NCBI RefSeq assembly: GCF_003026815.1
Contig: NZ_PYOG01000016.1
Location: forward strand, 1-64,000
DNA from: Photobacterium damselae
GTDB lineage: Bacteria > Pseudomonadota > Gammaproteobacteria > Enterobacterales > Vibrionaceae
Direction: 5' to 3'
Length of the DNA stretch: 64,000 nucleotides
The first letter of the stretch is position 1; the number at the start of each line of letters is the position of its first letter. Made by a program: the position numbers and the translations under genes. A model generated the notes under the pieces. It saw only the letters and a program-made list of their open reading frames with translations. It had not been told where the DNA came from and did not search any database. Positions 1 to 8,067 of the stretch are shown in pieces.

Positions 1-9
1 AAAAGAATT

Positions 10-129
10 TGCTTGGCGACCTTAGCGCTGTGGTCCCACCTGAATCCATGCCGAACTCAGAAGTGAAACGCAGCAGCGCCGATGGTAGTGTGGGGTCTCC
101 CCATGTGAGAGTAGGACATCGCCAAGCGC
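10..129 (+). rRNA. rrf: 5S ribosomal RNA
   Basis: Terminal gene of an rRNA operon whose 16S and 23S genes would lie to the left of the window. The molecule begins with TGCTTGGCGACC and ends with the matching ATCGCCAAGC, so the terminal helix closes perfectly. The internal segment with CCATGCCGAACTCAGAAGTG and the GTGTGGGG...CCCCATGTGAGAGTAGG arm are those of gammaproteobacterial 5S rRNA. The exact mature ends are estimated from the terminal helix. Confidence 0.95.
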
Positions 130-169
130 CAAATTTAAACTATCGTACTGAACATACGGTAGTTTGAGT

Positions 170-258
170 GGAGCGGTAGTTCAGTTGGTTAGAATACCGG
201 CCTGTCACGCCGGGGGGGCGCGCTGATTTTCGGTATAGCAGTCCCGTCCGCTCCGCCA
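170..258 (+). tRNA. tRNA-Asp (GTC) with disrupted T arm, possible pseudogene
   Basis: The 5' two-thirds is a normal bacterial tRNA-Asp: acceptor GGAGCGG, D arm, and anticodon arm CCGGC-CTGTCAC-GCCGG with anticodon GTC. The 3' acceptor strand CCGCTCC (248-254) pairs perfectly and CCA is encoded (256-258). Between the anticodon arm and AGTCCCGT, however, the usual short variable loop and T-arm 5' strand are replaced by a longer unrelated stretch at about 214-239. The gene is 89 nt rather than the usual 77. No T-loop TTCGA is present, and the bases opposite CCCGT cannot form the T stem. It may be a non-functional copy retained in the rRNA operon, or an assembly mosaic of two rRNA-operon ends. 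Confidence 0.6.
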
Positions 259-270
259 CTTATTTAGAGA

Positions 271-302
271 AAGCCTGATTCGAAAGAGTCAGGCTTTTTT
301 TC
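271..302 (+). terminator. rho-independent terminator of the rRNA operon
   Basis: Stem AAGCCTGATTC (271-281), GAAA tetraloop, GAGTCAGGCTT (286-296), followed by a run of T. It directly follows the tRNA-Asp and closes the rRNA transcription unit. Confidence 0.9.
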
Positions 303-338
303 GTTACATGCTTTATAAATAAAAGATAGATGAAAGTT

Positions 339-354
339 GAGCGGTAGTTCAGTT
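339..354 (+). pseudogene. 16-nt tRNA-Asp 5' remnant
   Basis: Sixteen bases identical to positions 171-186 of the upstream tRNA-Asp (GAGCGGTAGTTCAGTT). The match stops abruptly at the stop codon of the next, opposite-strand gene. This looks like the stump of a second tRNA-Asp copy cut off by a deletion or rearrangement. Confidence 0.55.
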
Positions 355-969
355 TTATTTCAATAGTAGATAACTTGGAAACGTTTTTTTCTTAACCACA
401 ATATACATACGTAAGAAAATAATGAGGGCAATACAGATAATGGTATTGATATCAGCATTCATCCCCAAATGAGAGAACACCACAAATAAGGTGCAGCCTA
501 AGATAACAGGAGTGGCATAAAACTCAGTGTTATTAAACATGGTGGGGCGGTTAACAATAATGTCTCTGACAACACCACCAAATACGGCTGTTACCATACC
601 CATAGTTATTGCGACATAAGCGGCATAATCTTGATGAATCATGTTTTTTGTTACAAGTACTGAAAACATCGAAATACCAATCGCATCCAAGACGATGATA
701 AGACGCTCAGCTTTTAATTTCCGTAAGGATCCTGCAATAAAAAAGCCAATTAAAGAGCTAATTAAAGCGGCCCAAAAATACGAAGGATCTTTGATCCAGA
801 AAACTTGGTCAGTCGATAAGATAACATCGCGAACTGTACCGCCACCTAATGCCGTTACCCATCCCAGCACTAAAACACTGATGATATCTTTTCCCCGATT
901 GGCTTCACTGATCACAGCACTCAGTGCAAAAGCGCAAATACAGATAAGTTCTATGATATGGACAAACAT
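355..969 (-). CDS. TRIC/UPF0126 family membrane protein (YicG/YadS-like)
   Basis: A 204-residue polytopic inner-membrane protein with about seven hydrophobic segments. It contains two copies of the family's repeated unit: GGGTVRD near residue 43 and GGVVRD near residue 130. Those paired Gly-rich motifs identify the UPF0126 or 'glycine transporter' Pfam family, whose prokaryotic members are related to trimeric intracellular cation channels. The transported ion or solute cannot be read from the sequence. The charged C-terminal tail is short. It stands alone between the rRNA operon and the gad operon, and its stop codon abuts the tRNA remnant. The start is the ATG at 967-969, with only a weak Shine-Dalgarno. 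Confidence 0.85.
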   Translation of the reverse strand: MFVHIIELICICAFALSAVISEANRGKDIISVLVLGWVTALGGGTVRDVILSTDQVFWIKDPSYFWAALISSLIGFFIAGSLRKLKAERLIIVLDAIGISMFSVLVTKNMIHQDYAAYVAITMGMVTAVFGGVVRDIIVNRPTMFNNTEFYATPVILGCTLFVVFSHLGMNADINTIICIALIIFLRMYIVVKKKTFPSYLLLK

Positions 970-1086
970 AGTTGAGATCTCATGGAAAATTTCAAGACAG
1001 AAATAGAACTAAACCTGCTCTATCTACGTTTTATGAGATACCACCTCACAATTTAGTGATAAACAATATGTTGTTTTTATAATGCT

Positions 1087-1116
1087 AAAGGCCAACTGTA
1101 GAGACAATTGGCCTTT
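1087..1116. terminator. hairpin between UPF0126 gene and gadB
   Basis: Inverted repeat AAAGGCCAA (1087-1095) / TTGGCCTTT (1108-1116) lies 56 bp beyond the gadB stop. The T-run on the minus strand is short. It probably ends the gad operon transcript. Confidence 0.6.
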
Positions 1117-1171
1117 CAATTACCCTAATTTAATAAATAAGTTAGGTTTTTTTAAAGAGCAGTAGGAAGTC

Positions 1172-2572
1172 TTAGCGACCACTATGATCAAATGATTTTA
1201 CATCGGCTTCACTGCATTTAGTTGTACCGTGAGTTTGTAGAAACTCGATGCTGCGAGTGAAGTCTTTAATGAGTAGATTTGCAAGGTCTTGTGAGAATCC
1301 TTGTTTAACCAAAATACGTTGCACCACAATATTTTGTGCGTTGGCAGGTAAGCTATAAGCAGGCACTAACCAACCACGGGTACGTAGTCGATCTGCAAGA
1401 TCGTATAGGCTAAATGAAACATTCGCATGATCTTTTAATCGCCACGAGATAGCAGGAATACCTTTTTTAGGGTTACCATCAAAAATAAACTCAAAGAGAT
1501 CGAATTTATTGAGCTCTTGTACTAGGTAGCGACATACGTCATAGCTTGAATTGTGGATACGTTGGTAACCTTCGTAGCCTAGACGAAGAAAATCATAGTA
1601 TTGAGCAATGATTTGTCCGGCAGGGCGAGAGAAGTTCAATGCGAAAGTTGGCATGTCTCCGCCTAAATAGTTCACGTGGAAAATCAAACCTTCAGGAAGA
1701 TCCTCTTTACTACGCCAAACAACCCAACCACAACCGACAGGAGCTAAACCGAACTTATGGCCTGAGGTACTGATAGATTTCACACGCTCTAGACGGAAAT
1801 CCCATGGCTCAATATCAGTAGCGCAGAATGGTGCTAGCATACCACCACTGGCACCATCAACGTGAATATCAATAGAGTTACCAGTATCATGCTCGTAAGT
1901 ATCAAGTGCATCAGACAATGGTTTTACGGTTTCATATAGACCCGTAAAGGTTTGACCGAAGGTTGGGACAACCATAATAGTATTGGCATCAACAAGCTCC
2001 AACATGTCTTCAGGTGTCATCATATAGTGACCATCATCCATTTTGGTTTGACGCATTTCAATATCCCAGTAACGGGCAAATTTTTCCCAACAAACTTGTA
2101 CTGGACCACATACCATATTTGGCTTATCAGTTGGTTGTCCTTCAGCCTGACGTTTTGCACGCCAACGCCAAAGAGCAGCCAAACCACCTAACATACACGC
2201 TTCACTTGAACCGGTTGTTGAAGTACCAATGGTCGTAACTGAATCAGGTGAATTCCATAAATCCGCTAGAATATGAACACAGCGGTTTTCAATTTCAGCA
2301 GATTGAGGGTATTCATCTTTGTCGATCATGTTCTTATCGATAGAAAGATCCATCAATTTATGTACTTCATCTTCTTCCCAAGTTTGGCAGAAGGTTGCTA
2401 GGTTTTGACGAGCATTACCATCAAGATAGAGTTCGTCTCGAATCATTTGATAGATAGCTTGTGGTGATTGCTCTTGCTGAGGCATTTTTTTGCTAGAGGC
2501 AATATGAGAAAGTGCATCGGATCCAAAAATAGGGTCTGCGCCTTGTTCACGGTTAACTTCATGAATAGCCAT
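1172..2572 (-). CDS. gadB: glutamate decarboxylase
   Basis: PLP-dependent decarboxylase that converts glutamate to GABA and CO2, using up one cytoplasmic proton per turn. It is the core enzyme of glutamate-dependent acid resistance. At 466 residues it matches E. coli GadA/GadB in length and closely in sequence, for example ELYLDGNARQNLATFCQTW near residue 47. The PLP lysine is K273 in SGHKFGLAPVGCGW. A histidine close to the C-terminus (FDHSGR) sits where E. coli GadB has the His that plugs the active site at neutral pH. It is the last gene of a gadC-glsA-gadB operon, 11 bp after glsA. Confidence 0.95.
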   Translation of the reverse strand: MAIHEVNREQGADPIFGSDALSHIASSKKMPQQEQSPQAIYQMIRDELYLDGNARQNLATFCQTWEEDEVHKLMDLSIDKNMIDKDEYPQSAEIENRCVHILADLWNSPDSVTTIGTSTTGSSEACMLGGLAALWRWRAKRQAEGQPTDKPNMVCGPVQVCWEKFARYWDIEMRQTKMDDGHYMMTPEDMLELVDANTIMVVPTFGQTFTGLYETVKPLSDALDTYEHDTGNSIDIHVDGASGGMLAPFCATDIEPWDFRLERVKSISTSGHKFGLAPVGCGWVVWRSKEDLPEGLIFHVNYLGGDMPTFALNFSRPAGQIIAQYYDFLRLGYEGYQRIHNSSYDVCRYLVQELNKFDLFEFIFDGNPKKGIPAISWRLKDHANVSFSLYDLADRLRTRGWLVPAYSLPANAQNIVVQRILVKQGFSQDLANLLIKDFTRSIEFLQTHGTTKCSEADVKSFDHSGR

Positions 2573-2583
2573 AATTATGTGTC

Positions 2584-3543
2584 CTATTTGGTTGTTGCGA
2601 AGTGTTGAGTACAGTTAAATAGATTCCAGCCCATGGTTTTAGCTACATGCTTAATCATCAATTGGCCTCGAACACTATTGCCATATTTATCTAATCGAGG
2701 TGAAAATGCGGCGATTGCACCAACATTTGGAATCACGCTAAGTAATCCACCGCCAACACCACTTTTACTTGGTAAACCAACGCTATATGCCCAATCTCCA
2801 GAAGTATCATAAAGACCTTCCATAACCATTTCGGCGAGAATATGAGGAACGTTAGTTTGATGTAAAACTTGTTCTTGACTGATAGGGTTTACACCACCAT
2901 TTGCCAATGTTGCACCTACTGTTGCTAAACTGACGCAATCAAATAGAGTTGAACATTGACGGGTATAGACCTCACAAGCTTCTAATGGGTCGGAATAGAT
3001 CCGATTTGATGAAGCCAGCAGTAAGGCTATTGCCCTATTATGTAAATTTGTTGTTTGCTCTGAATGATTCACTTCTTCAGAGAGTTGGATTTGAGTCGCA
3101 GCTAATCGGCTTTGAAACTCAATAATTTGTTGCCATCTATCTTCTTTATCTGATGCTTCGATAAGGCTTGCTGCTGCAATAGCACCAGCATTGACCAATG
3201 GAGTCAGTGGTTTTCCTTTATGCAGCTCTAAAGCTAAAACTGAATTAAAAGGTAATCCTGTTGGATCAGCCCCAATTTTACTTTGAACTGAATGGGCGCC
3301 AACTTGTTCTAATGCTAGACCCATTGTCATAATTTTTGAGATTGACTCTATGGCAAATGGGTAATGAGCATCGTAAAGATCAATGATTTCACCGGTTACA
3401 GAAACAAACGCAATACCACCAAGATTACTGGGTACGGAATCTAAATAAGGAATATAAGAGGCATTTTTACCTTCATGATTATCCTTATAATGTTCAAACG
3501 CTTGTTCCATTACCGTTCTAATATCATGCTGACAACTGGACAT
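2584..3543 (-). CDS. glsA: glutaminase (serine-dependent family)
   Basis: Hydrolyses glutamine to glutamate and ammonia. The 319-residue protein has the beta-lactamase-like Ser-x-x-Lys motif as S67-I-S-K70 (FAIESISKIM) and the conserved WAYSVGLPSKSGVGGG segment near residue 250, as in YbaS/YneH glutaminases. It sits between gadC and gadB, 10-11 bp from each. The context suggests an acid-stress role: ammonia takes up protons, and the glutamate feeds GadB. E. coli places its acid-activated glutaminase YbaS next to a transporter rather than inside gadBC, so the three-gene arrangement here is compact. Confidence 0.93.
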   Translation of the reverse strand: MSSCQHDIRTVMEQAFEHYKDNHEGKNASYIPYLDSVPSNLGGIAFVSVTGEIIDLYDAHYPFAIESISKIMTMGLALEQVGAHSVQSKIGADPTGLPFNSVLALELHKGKPLTPLVNAGAIAAASLIEASDKEDRWQQIIEFQSRLAATQIQLSEEVNHSEQTTNLHNRAIALLLASSNRIYSDPLEACEVYTRQCSTLFDCVSLATVGATLANGGVNPISQEQVLHQTNVPHILAEMVMEGLYDTSGDWAYSVGLPSKSGVGGGLLSVIPNVGAIAAFSPRLDKYGNSVRGQLMIKHVAKTMGWNLFNCTQHFATTK

Positions 3544-3553
3544 ACTCCACTCC

Positions 3554-5080
3554 TTATTTTGCGTTATGTAGTGTATGAGTTGCTTTATCAGAAGGGTTAA
3601 TTACCCCTGGGTGTATGTCTTCAATCTCCCACGTAAATGGTGCAAAGTCGGTAACGGCTGGATCTTTCCAGTGTGGTTTACGAGCTTTGTAAATAAATAG
3701 TGGAACAGAAACAAAGACAACAGTTAGTACCACTAAGAAGCCAACATATTCTGCAGGGCTACCAACGGAGATTTGGCTTGGTGGGATAAATGAGAATAGG
3801 AACGCGGTTAATGAACCAATAAAGCCAAGACCACCAATTAACCACATACCTGAGTTTTCTTTACCTGGGATACGGTATGGACGTGGACGGTTTGGTTGGC
3901 TATAACGAAGGTGAATTGCCGCTGCAAACATCAATAGATACATGATGAGGTATAAAACAACGGTTAACTGACTAAGGATTTGGTAAGCCGCTTGTACTGA
4001 TGGTAATACAACAAATACGGTTGAAATCAAGGTAACCAATAGAGCTTGAGCAAGCATGATGTGAGTTGCCATGCCGTGTTTGTTAGTGTATTGCCAAAAA
4101 CGTGGAAGATAACCACCTTTTGCGACCACAAGTAGACCAGATGAAGGACCGGCTACCCAGCCAACAACACCCGCTAGAACACCAAGAGCCAAACATGCCG
4201 CCATAATCGGTGCGGCCCAGCTGATACCCGCCCAGGCAAACATATCATCATATGCAACCAATAGGCTTTGAGTTAAGTTGATGTCTTTTTGTGGGATAAC
4301 AAAAGCGATGGCTAATGTACCTAATACGAAAACACAAACGGTACCAATGGCTGCGATCGCGATAGCGATAGGGTAGTTTCGAGGCGCGTCATCAACTTCT
4401 TTTACGTGGATGGCGTTCATTTCCATACCCGCATAGAACAAGAAGATACTGGCAGCGAGAACCACATTATTGAAATTGGTAAAGTCTGGAATCACTTTAT
4501 CCCAGCTTAAATCAATCTGTGGTGTATTTCCGGCAAAAACATAAGAAAAGCCAAGAACAATCAGAATGATACCTGGAATTACTGTACCAATCATACCGCC
4601 CCATTTAGCCACTTTTGAGAAAGCTTCTGTACCATGAAGAGCAATAAAAGTTGCTATCCAATAGATGGCTAACACAATACCTAAGACAAAGAATTTATTC
4701 TGAGATAGGGCTTGGTCCCAAGTTTGATCTGGACCAACAAAAGCAAGAGAAACAGAACCGAATGTTAGAGCGGTTGGAAACCAAACTGTAACTTCAATCC
4801 ATAACATAAACATAGCGATAAGAGCAAAACGGGGACCGAACGCCTCACCAACCCAGCGGAAAACACCGCCTTTTTCTGACCAACCAGTTGCTAATTCAGC
4901 GGCAACAAGAGAGACCGGAACGAGGAATACTACTGCTGCAAAAATATAGTAGAAGATCGAACTTAAACCATATTCAGCTTCGGCAGGTAATCCACGTAAA
5001 CTTACCACTGCGACAATATTCAACATCGCAAGGGCAAAAATACTGATCCCTTTTTTATTCGCTGAGTTTAAATTTGCCAT
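3554..5080 (-). CDS. gadC: glutamate:GABA antiporter
   Basis: An APC-superfamily inner-membrane exchanger of 508 residues with about 12 transmembrane helices. It imports glutamate (and possibly glutamine) and exports GABA. The family traits are the LRGLPAEAEYGLSSIFYY region near residue 28, and a long hydrophilic C-terminal tail (about residues 465-508) matching the pH-sensing plug of E. coli GadC. It is the first gene of the operon with glsA and gadB. Since AdiC-like transporters share the fold, the assignment rests on the tail and on linkage to a glutamate decarboxylase. Confidence 0.92.
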   Translation of the reverse strand: MANLNSANKKGISIFALAMLNIVAVVSLRGLPAEAEYGLSSIFYYIFAAVVFLVPVSLVAAELATGWSEKGGVFRWVGEAFGPRFALIAMFMLWIEVTVWFPTALTFGSVSLAFVGPDQTWDQALSQNKFFVLGIVLAIYWIATFIALHGTEAFSKVAKWGGMIGTVIPGIILIVLGFSYVFAGNTPQIDLSWDKVIPDFTNFNNVVLAASIFLFYAGMEMNAIHVKEVDDAPRNYPIAIAIAAIGTVCVFVLGTLAIAFVIPQKDINLTQSLLVAYDDMFAWAGISWAAPIMAACLALGVLAGVVGWVAGPSSGLLVVAKGGYLPRFWQYTNKHGMATHIMLAQALLVTLISTVFVVLPSVQAAYQILSQLTVVLYLIMYLLMFAAAIHLRYSQPNRPRPYRIPGKENSGMWLIGGLGFIGSLTAFLFSFIPPSQISVGSPAEYVGFLVVLTVVFVSVPLFIYKARKPHWKDPAVTDFAPFTWEIEDIHPGVINPSDKATHTLHNAK

Positions 5081-5563
5081 AATTTAAAACCCTTATACAT
5101 AGTGCGCTAAACAAAGCGGCTCCACAGTACTGCTTGAAGTCAACTTTCCCTTTTTTCGAATGTTATGTTATTTAACCGAATGAATTTTTAGTTAAATTGA
5201 ACAGTGAGCAAAAAGTAGCACCATGATTTCGTATAAGGTATGCTCAATATGGTTATGTAATATTCCATATTTGATCTTATTAGCATTTGGCATGATCTTG
5301 TGTTGTTTTTCTTATGTTTTGCTGTTGATTTATTTAGCTTGTGAATTGTTTTGTTGTGACAAATAGAATATTTACGTGGTATGAGATAGGGATCACAGAA
5401 TTGCTAATAAGGTATTTTGTGAAGAGTTGGAACTAAATTTGCTAGTAGATTTAAGCTTTTATTGGAATTGCATAAATTAATGGCTTATGCAAAAAATATG
5501 CATTAAAAGTAGAGGGCTAAATGGAAGCATCTATGTGCGCAAATATAGCGAATGAATATAAAA
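5081..5563. other. AT-rich intergenic region upstream of gadC
   Basis: No gene is visible in these roughly 480 bases. They must hold the gad operon promoter and acid-response sites. I could not assign a known regulator motif. Short direct repeats of ATGCA occur around 5485-5505. Confidence 0.5.
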
Positions 5564-5586
5564 ATGCCGCAAATATTATGCGGCAT
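5564..5586 (-). terminator. terminator of dapD
   Basis: Stem ATGCCGC/GCGGCAT around AAATATTAT, followed on the minus strand by TTTTTA. It lies 40 bp past the dapD stop. Confidence 0.85.
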
Positions 5587-5626
5587 TTATGCAAAGTTAC
5601 TGTTTAATCACGATGAGAGTAAGTGA

Positions 5627-6658
5627 TTAGTTGTTCTTATGCAGTTCGCTGTTTAGCTCAATCGCAGTTTTGTTCGTTAAACATTCGATTTGGCCTGTCA
5701 TTGAATTACGACGGAATAGAAGATCTGGTTTACCCGCTAGATCGCGAGCCTTAACGACTTCTACCGGCTTACCAGAAGCATCGAGCATCTGAACTTTTGA
5801 GCCTGCTGTTACGTATAGGCCTGATTCGATAGTACAACGATCGCCCATTGGGAAACCAAGGCCTGCGTTAGCACCTAGTAAGCTGTTCTCACCAATAGAG
5901 ACAACCACTTTACCACCGCCAGATAGGGTACCCATAATAGATGCACCACCACCGATATCTGAACCATTGCCAACAACCACACCAGCAGAAATACGACCTT
6001 CTACCATGCTTACGCCAGTTGTACCTGCATTGAAGTTAATAAAGCCTTCGTGCATAACGGTTGTGCCTTCACCAACATGGGCACCAAGACGTACTCGTGA
6101 TGTATCAGCAATACGAACGCCTGTTGGGACAACGTAATCAACCATTTTCGGGAATTTATCTACACAATCAACAATAATGGTTTCGCCATTTAAACGAGCT
6201 TCCATTTGACGCTCAGCAAGCTCAGGTAGATCGATCGCACCTTTGTTGGTCCATGCAATATTATGAAGTAGACCAAAAATACCATCTAATACTAGACCAT
6301 GAGGTTTTACTAAACGGTGAGAGATAAGTTGCAGTTTTAAAAATGCTTCAGCCACAGAAACCGGTGTTTCATCATTAGCAAGAATCACTAAAACAAGCGG
6401 TTGAGCTGAATTTACTGCTTTAGATGCAAATAGTGCACTTTCTGCTTGATCATGAGCAGCAAAAATAGAGGCAAGCGCGACACATTGCTCAGAGGTTACT
6501 TCAACAGCTTGATTACCTTCTTTGTAAGTAACAACGGCTGCAATCTCATCTACCAATGCATCCGATGGATTTAGGATTGGCGTTGGGAAGTAAGCTTCAA
6601 TGATTTTTCCATCGCGGTTTTTAGTTGCAGTGCCTAGGGCAAGAGAAAAGCGAGCCAT
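5627..6658 (-). CDS. dapD: 2,3,4,5-tetrahydropyridine-2,6-dicarboxylate N-succinyltransferase (long form)
   Basis: Transfers succinyl from succinyl-CoA to tetrahydrodipicolinate in lysine and meso-diaminopimelate synthesis. At 343 residues it belongs to the longer DapD class found in Vibrio and Pseudomonas rather than the roughly 274-residue E. coli type. The C-terminal half has the left-handed beta-helix hexapeptide pattern (VRLGAHVGEGTTVMHEGFIN, then GNGSDIGGGASIMGT and ENSLLGANAGLG). It is a single-gene unit ending in its own terminator. The ATG at 6656-6658 has a GGAG 11 nt upstream. Confidence 0.93.
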   Translation of the reverse strand: MARFSLALGTATKNRDGKIIEAYFPTPILNPSDALVDEIAAVVTYKEGNQAVEVTSEQCVALASIFAAHDQAESALFASKAVNSAQPLVLVILANDETPVSVAEAFLKLQLISHRLVKPHGLVLDGIFGLLHNIAWTNKGAIDLPELAERQMEARLNGETIIVDCVDKFPKMVDYVVPTGVRIADTSRVRLGAHVGEGTTVMHEGFINFNAGTTGVSMVEGRISAGVVVGNGSDIGGGASIMGTLSGGGKVVVSIGENSLLGANAGLGFPMGDRCTIESGLYVTAGSKVQMLDASGKPVEVVKARDLAGKPDLLFRRNSMTGQIECLTNKTAIELNSELHKNN

Positions 6659-6956
6659 GATTCTTGGTTCTCCGTGTCAAAATAAATACAGCTAACATAA
6701 AACCATAAATGTGAATTAGGGTCAGCTGATAAAAATCGATTAACCCATTGGTTTTTTCAATGAGTAAGATGCTCCCATCATAAAAGCAGTTCGAAACAGA
6801 TAGCAAGGTTAGATATCAGAATCCGTTTAAAATCATGAAATATTGACGCAAAACTTACCAATAGCAGCATGTTAAACTGGGATAAAAGGGCTGAGTCGCT
6901 TAGATTGTTGCAAGATAAAAGAAGTGAGGATGGTTGAGGTAAAAAGGTGAGCTAAA
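6659..6956. other. intergenic region between dapD and yebG
   Basis: About 300 bases with no gene I would support. Short open frames here have no convincing ribosome site. It must contain the dapD promoter on the minus strand. I see nothing else distinctive. Confidence 0.5.
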
Positions 6957-6984
6957 AAGAAACCTCCATAGTAGGAGGCTTCGC
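6957..6984 (-). terminator. terminator of yebG
   Basis: On the minus strand AAGCCTCC-TACTAT-GGAGGTTT forms a hairpin followed by CTTTTTAG, about 10 bp after the yebG stop. Confidence 0.8.
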
Positions 6985-6993
6985 AAAACAGAA

Positions 6994-7296
6994 TTAAGCT
7001 GCTTCTTCTTGTTCATCAGCAACAAGTTCTGGCTTTGTTGCCTTTTTCTTGGCTGCTGGTTTAGCTTTTTTAGCACCAAGAGCAACAAGTACTTCTTCGC
7101 GTTTTTGTGCTAAGAACAATGATAGCTCTTCTTGTTTTGCTTCATCTTCGGCAAACAGGTCGCTTGTGCTTAATAGCTCAAACATCTCATCTGCCATATC
7201 AAGCATTTTGTCGTATGCGTCGGCTTCTGACTTAGAGGTGAAAGTCATTTTCTCTTCTCCGTTTCGCTCAACAACATATTTGACGATAACTGCCAT
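6994..7296 (-). CDS. yebG: SOS-induced small protein YebG
   Basis: A 100-residue homologue of E. coli YebG, a DNA-damage-inducible protein of unclear function. The N-terminal half (MAVIVKYVVERNGEEKMTFT and KSEADAYDKMLDMADEM) matches closely. The C-terminal part is a Lys/Ala-rich basic stretch (AKKAKPAAKKKATK) followed by an acidic end, not typical of the E. coli protein. The start is the second ATG, 7294-7296: AGAGG stands 6 nt before it but overlaps the first ATG. A LexA box lies 26 bp upstream. It is transcribed divergently from a DNA glycosylase-like gene. Confidence 0.9.
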   Translation of the reverse strand: MAVIVKYVVERNGEEKMTFTSKSEADAYDKMLDMADEMFELLSTSDLFAEDEAKQEELSLFLAQKREEVLVALGAKKAKPAAKKKATKPELVADEQEEAA

Positions 7297-7321
7297 GGTC
7301 ATCCTCTCCCAAAGTGATAAA

Positions 7322-7337
7322 CTGGTTGTTTATACAG
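7322..7337. promoter_or_regulatory. LexA (SOS) box
   Basis: CTGGTTGTTTATACAG fits CTGT-N8-ACAG with one mismatch; read in the yebG direction it is CTGTATAAACAACCAG. It lies 26 bp before the yebG start and 41 bp before the divergent glycosylase start, so LexA could repress both. Confidence 0.8.
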
Positions 7338-7377
7338 TACCCTAAACGGTTCGTCCAGTGATAAGCGAGTTTCTGTG

Positions 7378-8067
7378 ATGGTAAGAGAAAAATTTAATCA
7401 AATATACGATCGTGCAGCAGAGCGAAAAGGGGGGATACAAGCCCTTGAAAAATTATTAGTCGTTCCTAAAAGTCAGCAAGAGTTGGCTCTTATAACGGAT
7501 GACCGCTGGTTAGCGACATTTACATTACGTATTTTTCAATCGGGGATGACCTGGCAAGTTGTTCGCAATAAATGGCCTAATTTTGAAGATGTTTTCTTTG
7601 GTTTTAACATTGAAAAGATGTTGTTAGTACCGGATGAAATGTGGGAAAGAAAAGCCACGGATCCGGCGATTATTCGTCATTTGGGTAAGGTGATGACCAT
7701 TCCTGCTAATGCTGACATGATTCATCGAGCTGCAGTTGAATATGGTTCTTTTGCTCAGATGGTTGCTGATTGGCCTTGTGAAGATATTATTGGGTTGTGG
7801 CAATATCTTAAGAAAAAAGGGTCTCGACTCGGTGGAAACACAGGGCCTTATGCGCTACGAACCATGGGAAAAGATACCTTTATTATTAGCCAAGATGTTG
7901 AAGCTTATTTACGTAATATAGGGGTGATTGAGGGTGGGAAATCGTCACTAAAATCATTAAAAGCGACTCAAACAGCATTTAATGATTGGCAACAAGAATC
8001 TGGCCGACCAATGTGTCAAGTAAGCCAGATTATTTCGTTTAGTTGCGGCGATAATCATGTATTCTAA
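7378..8067 (+). CDS. DNA-3-methyladenine glycosylase I-like protein
   Basis: A 229-residue member of the Tag (methyladenine glycosylase) family. QSGMTWQVVRNKWPNFEDVF matches the Tag AGLSWITVLKKRENYRACF segment; IIRHLGKVMTIPANA matches IIRHRGKIQAIIGNA; and YLKKKGSRLGGNTGPYALRTMG aligns with LKKRGFKFVGTTICYSFMQ. Known family members excise 3-methyladenine. The N-terminal Cys-Gly-Trp and the Cys/His residues that bind zinc in E. coli Tag are not visible, so this is a divergent branch whose substrate is uncertain. The ATG at 7378 is preferred over the upstream GTG. The divergent LexA box suggests SOS induction. The 3' end overlaps the convergent LysR gene by 4 bp. Confidence 0.8.
   Translation: MVREKFNQIYDRAAERKGGIQALEKLLVVPKSQQELALITDDRWLATFTLRIFQSGMTWQVVRNKWPNFEDVFFGFNIEKMLLVPDEMWERKATDPAIIRHLGKVMTIPANADMIHRAAVEYGSFAQMVADWPCEDIIGLWQYLKKKGSRLGGNTGPYALRTMGKDTFIISQDVEAYLRNIGVIEGGKSSLKSLKATQTAFNDWQQESGRPMCQVSQIISFSCGDNHVF

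Noticed and set aside
6621-6806. 61-codon minus-strand frame upstream of dapD
   Set aside because: Overlaps the dapD start and has no convincing start signal.
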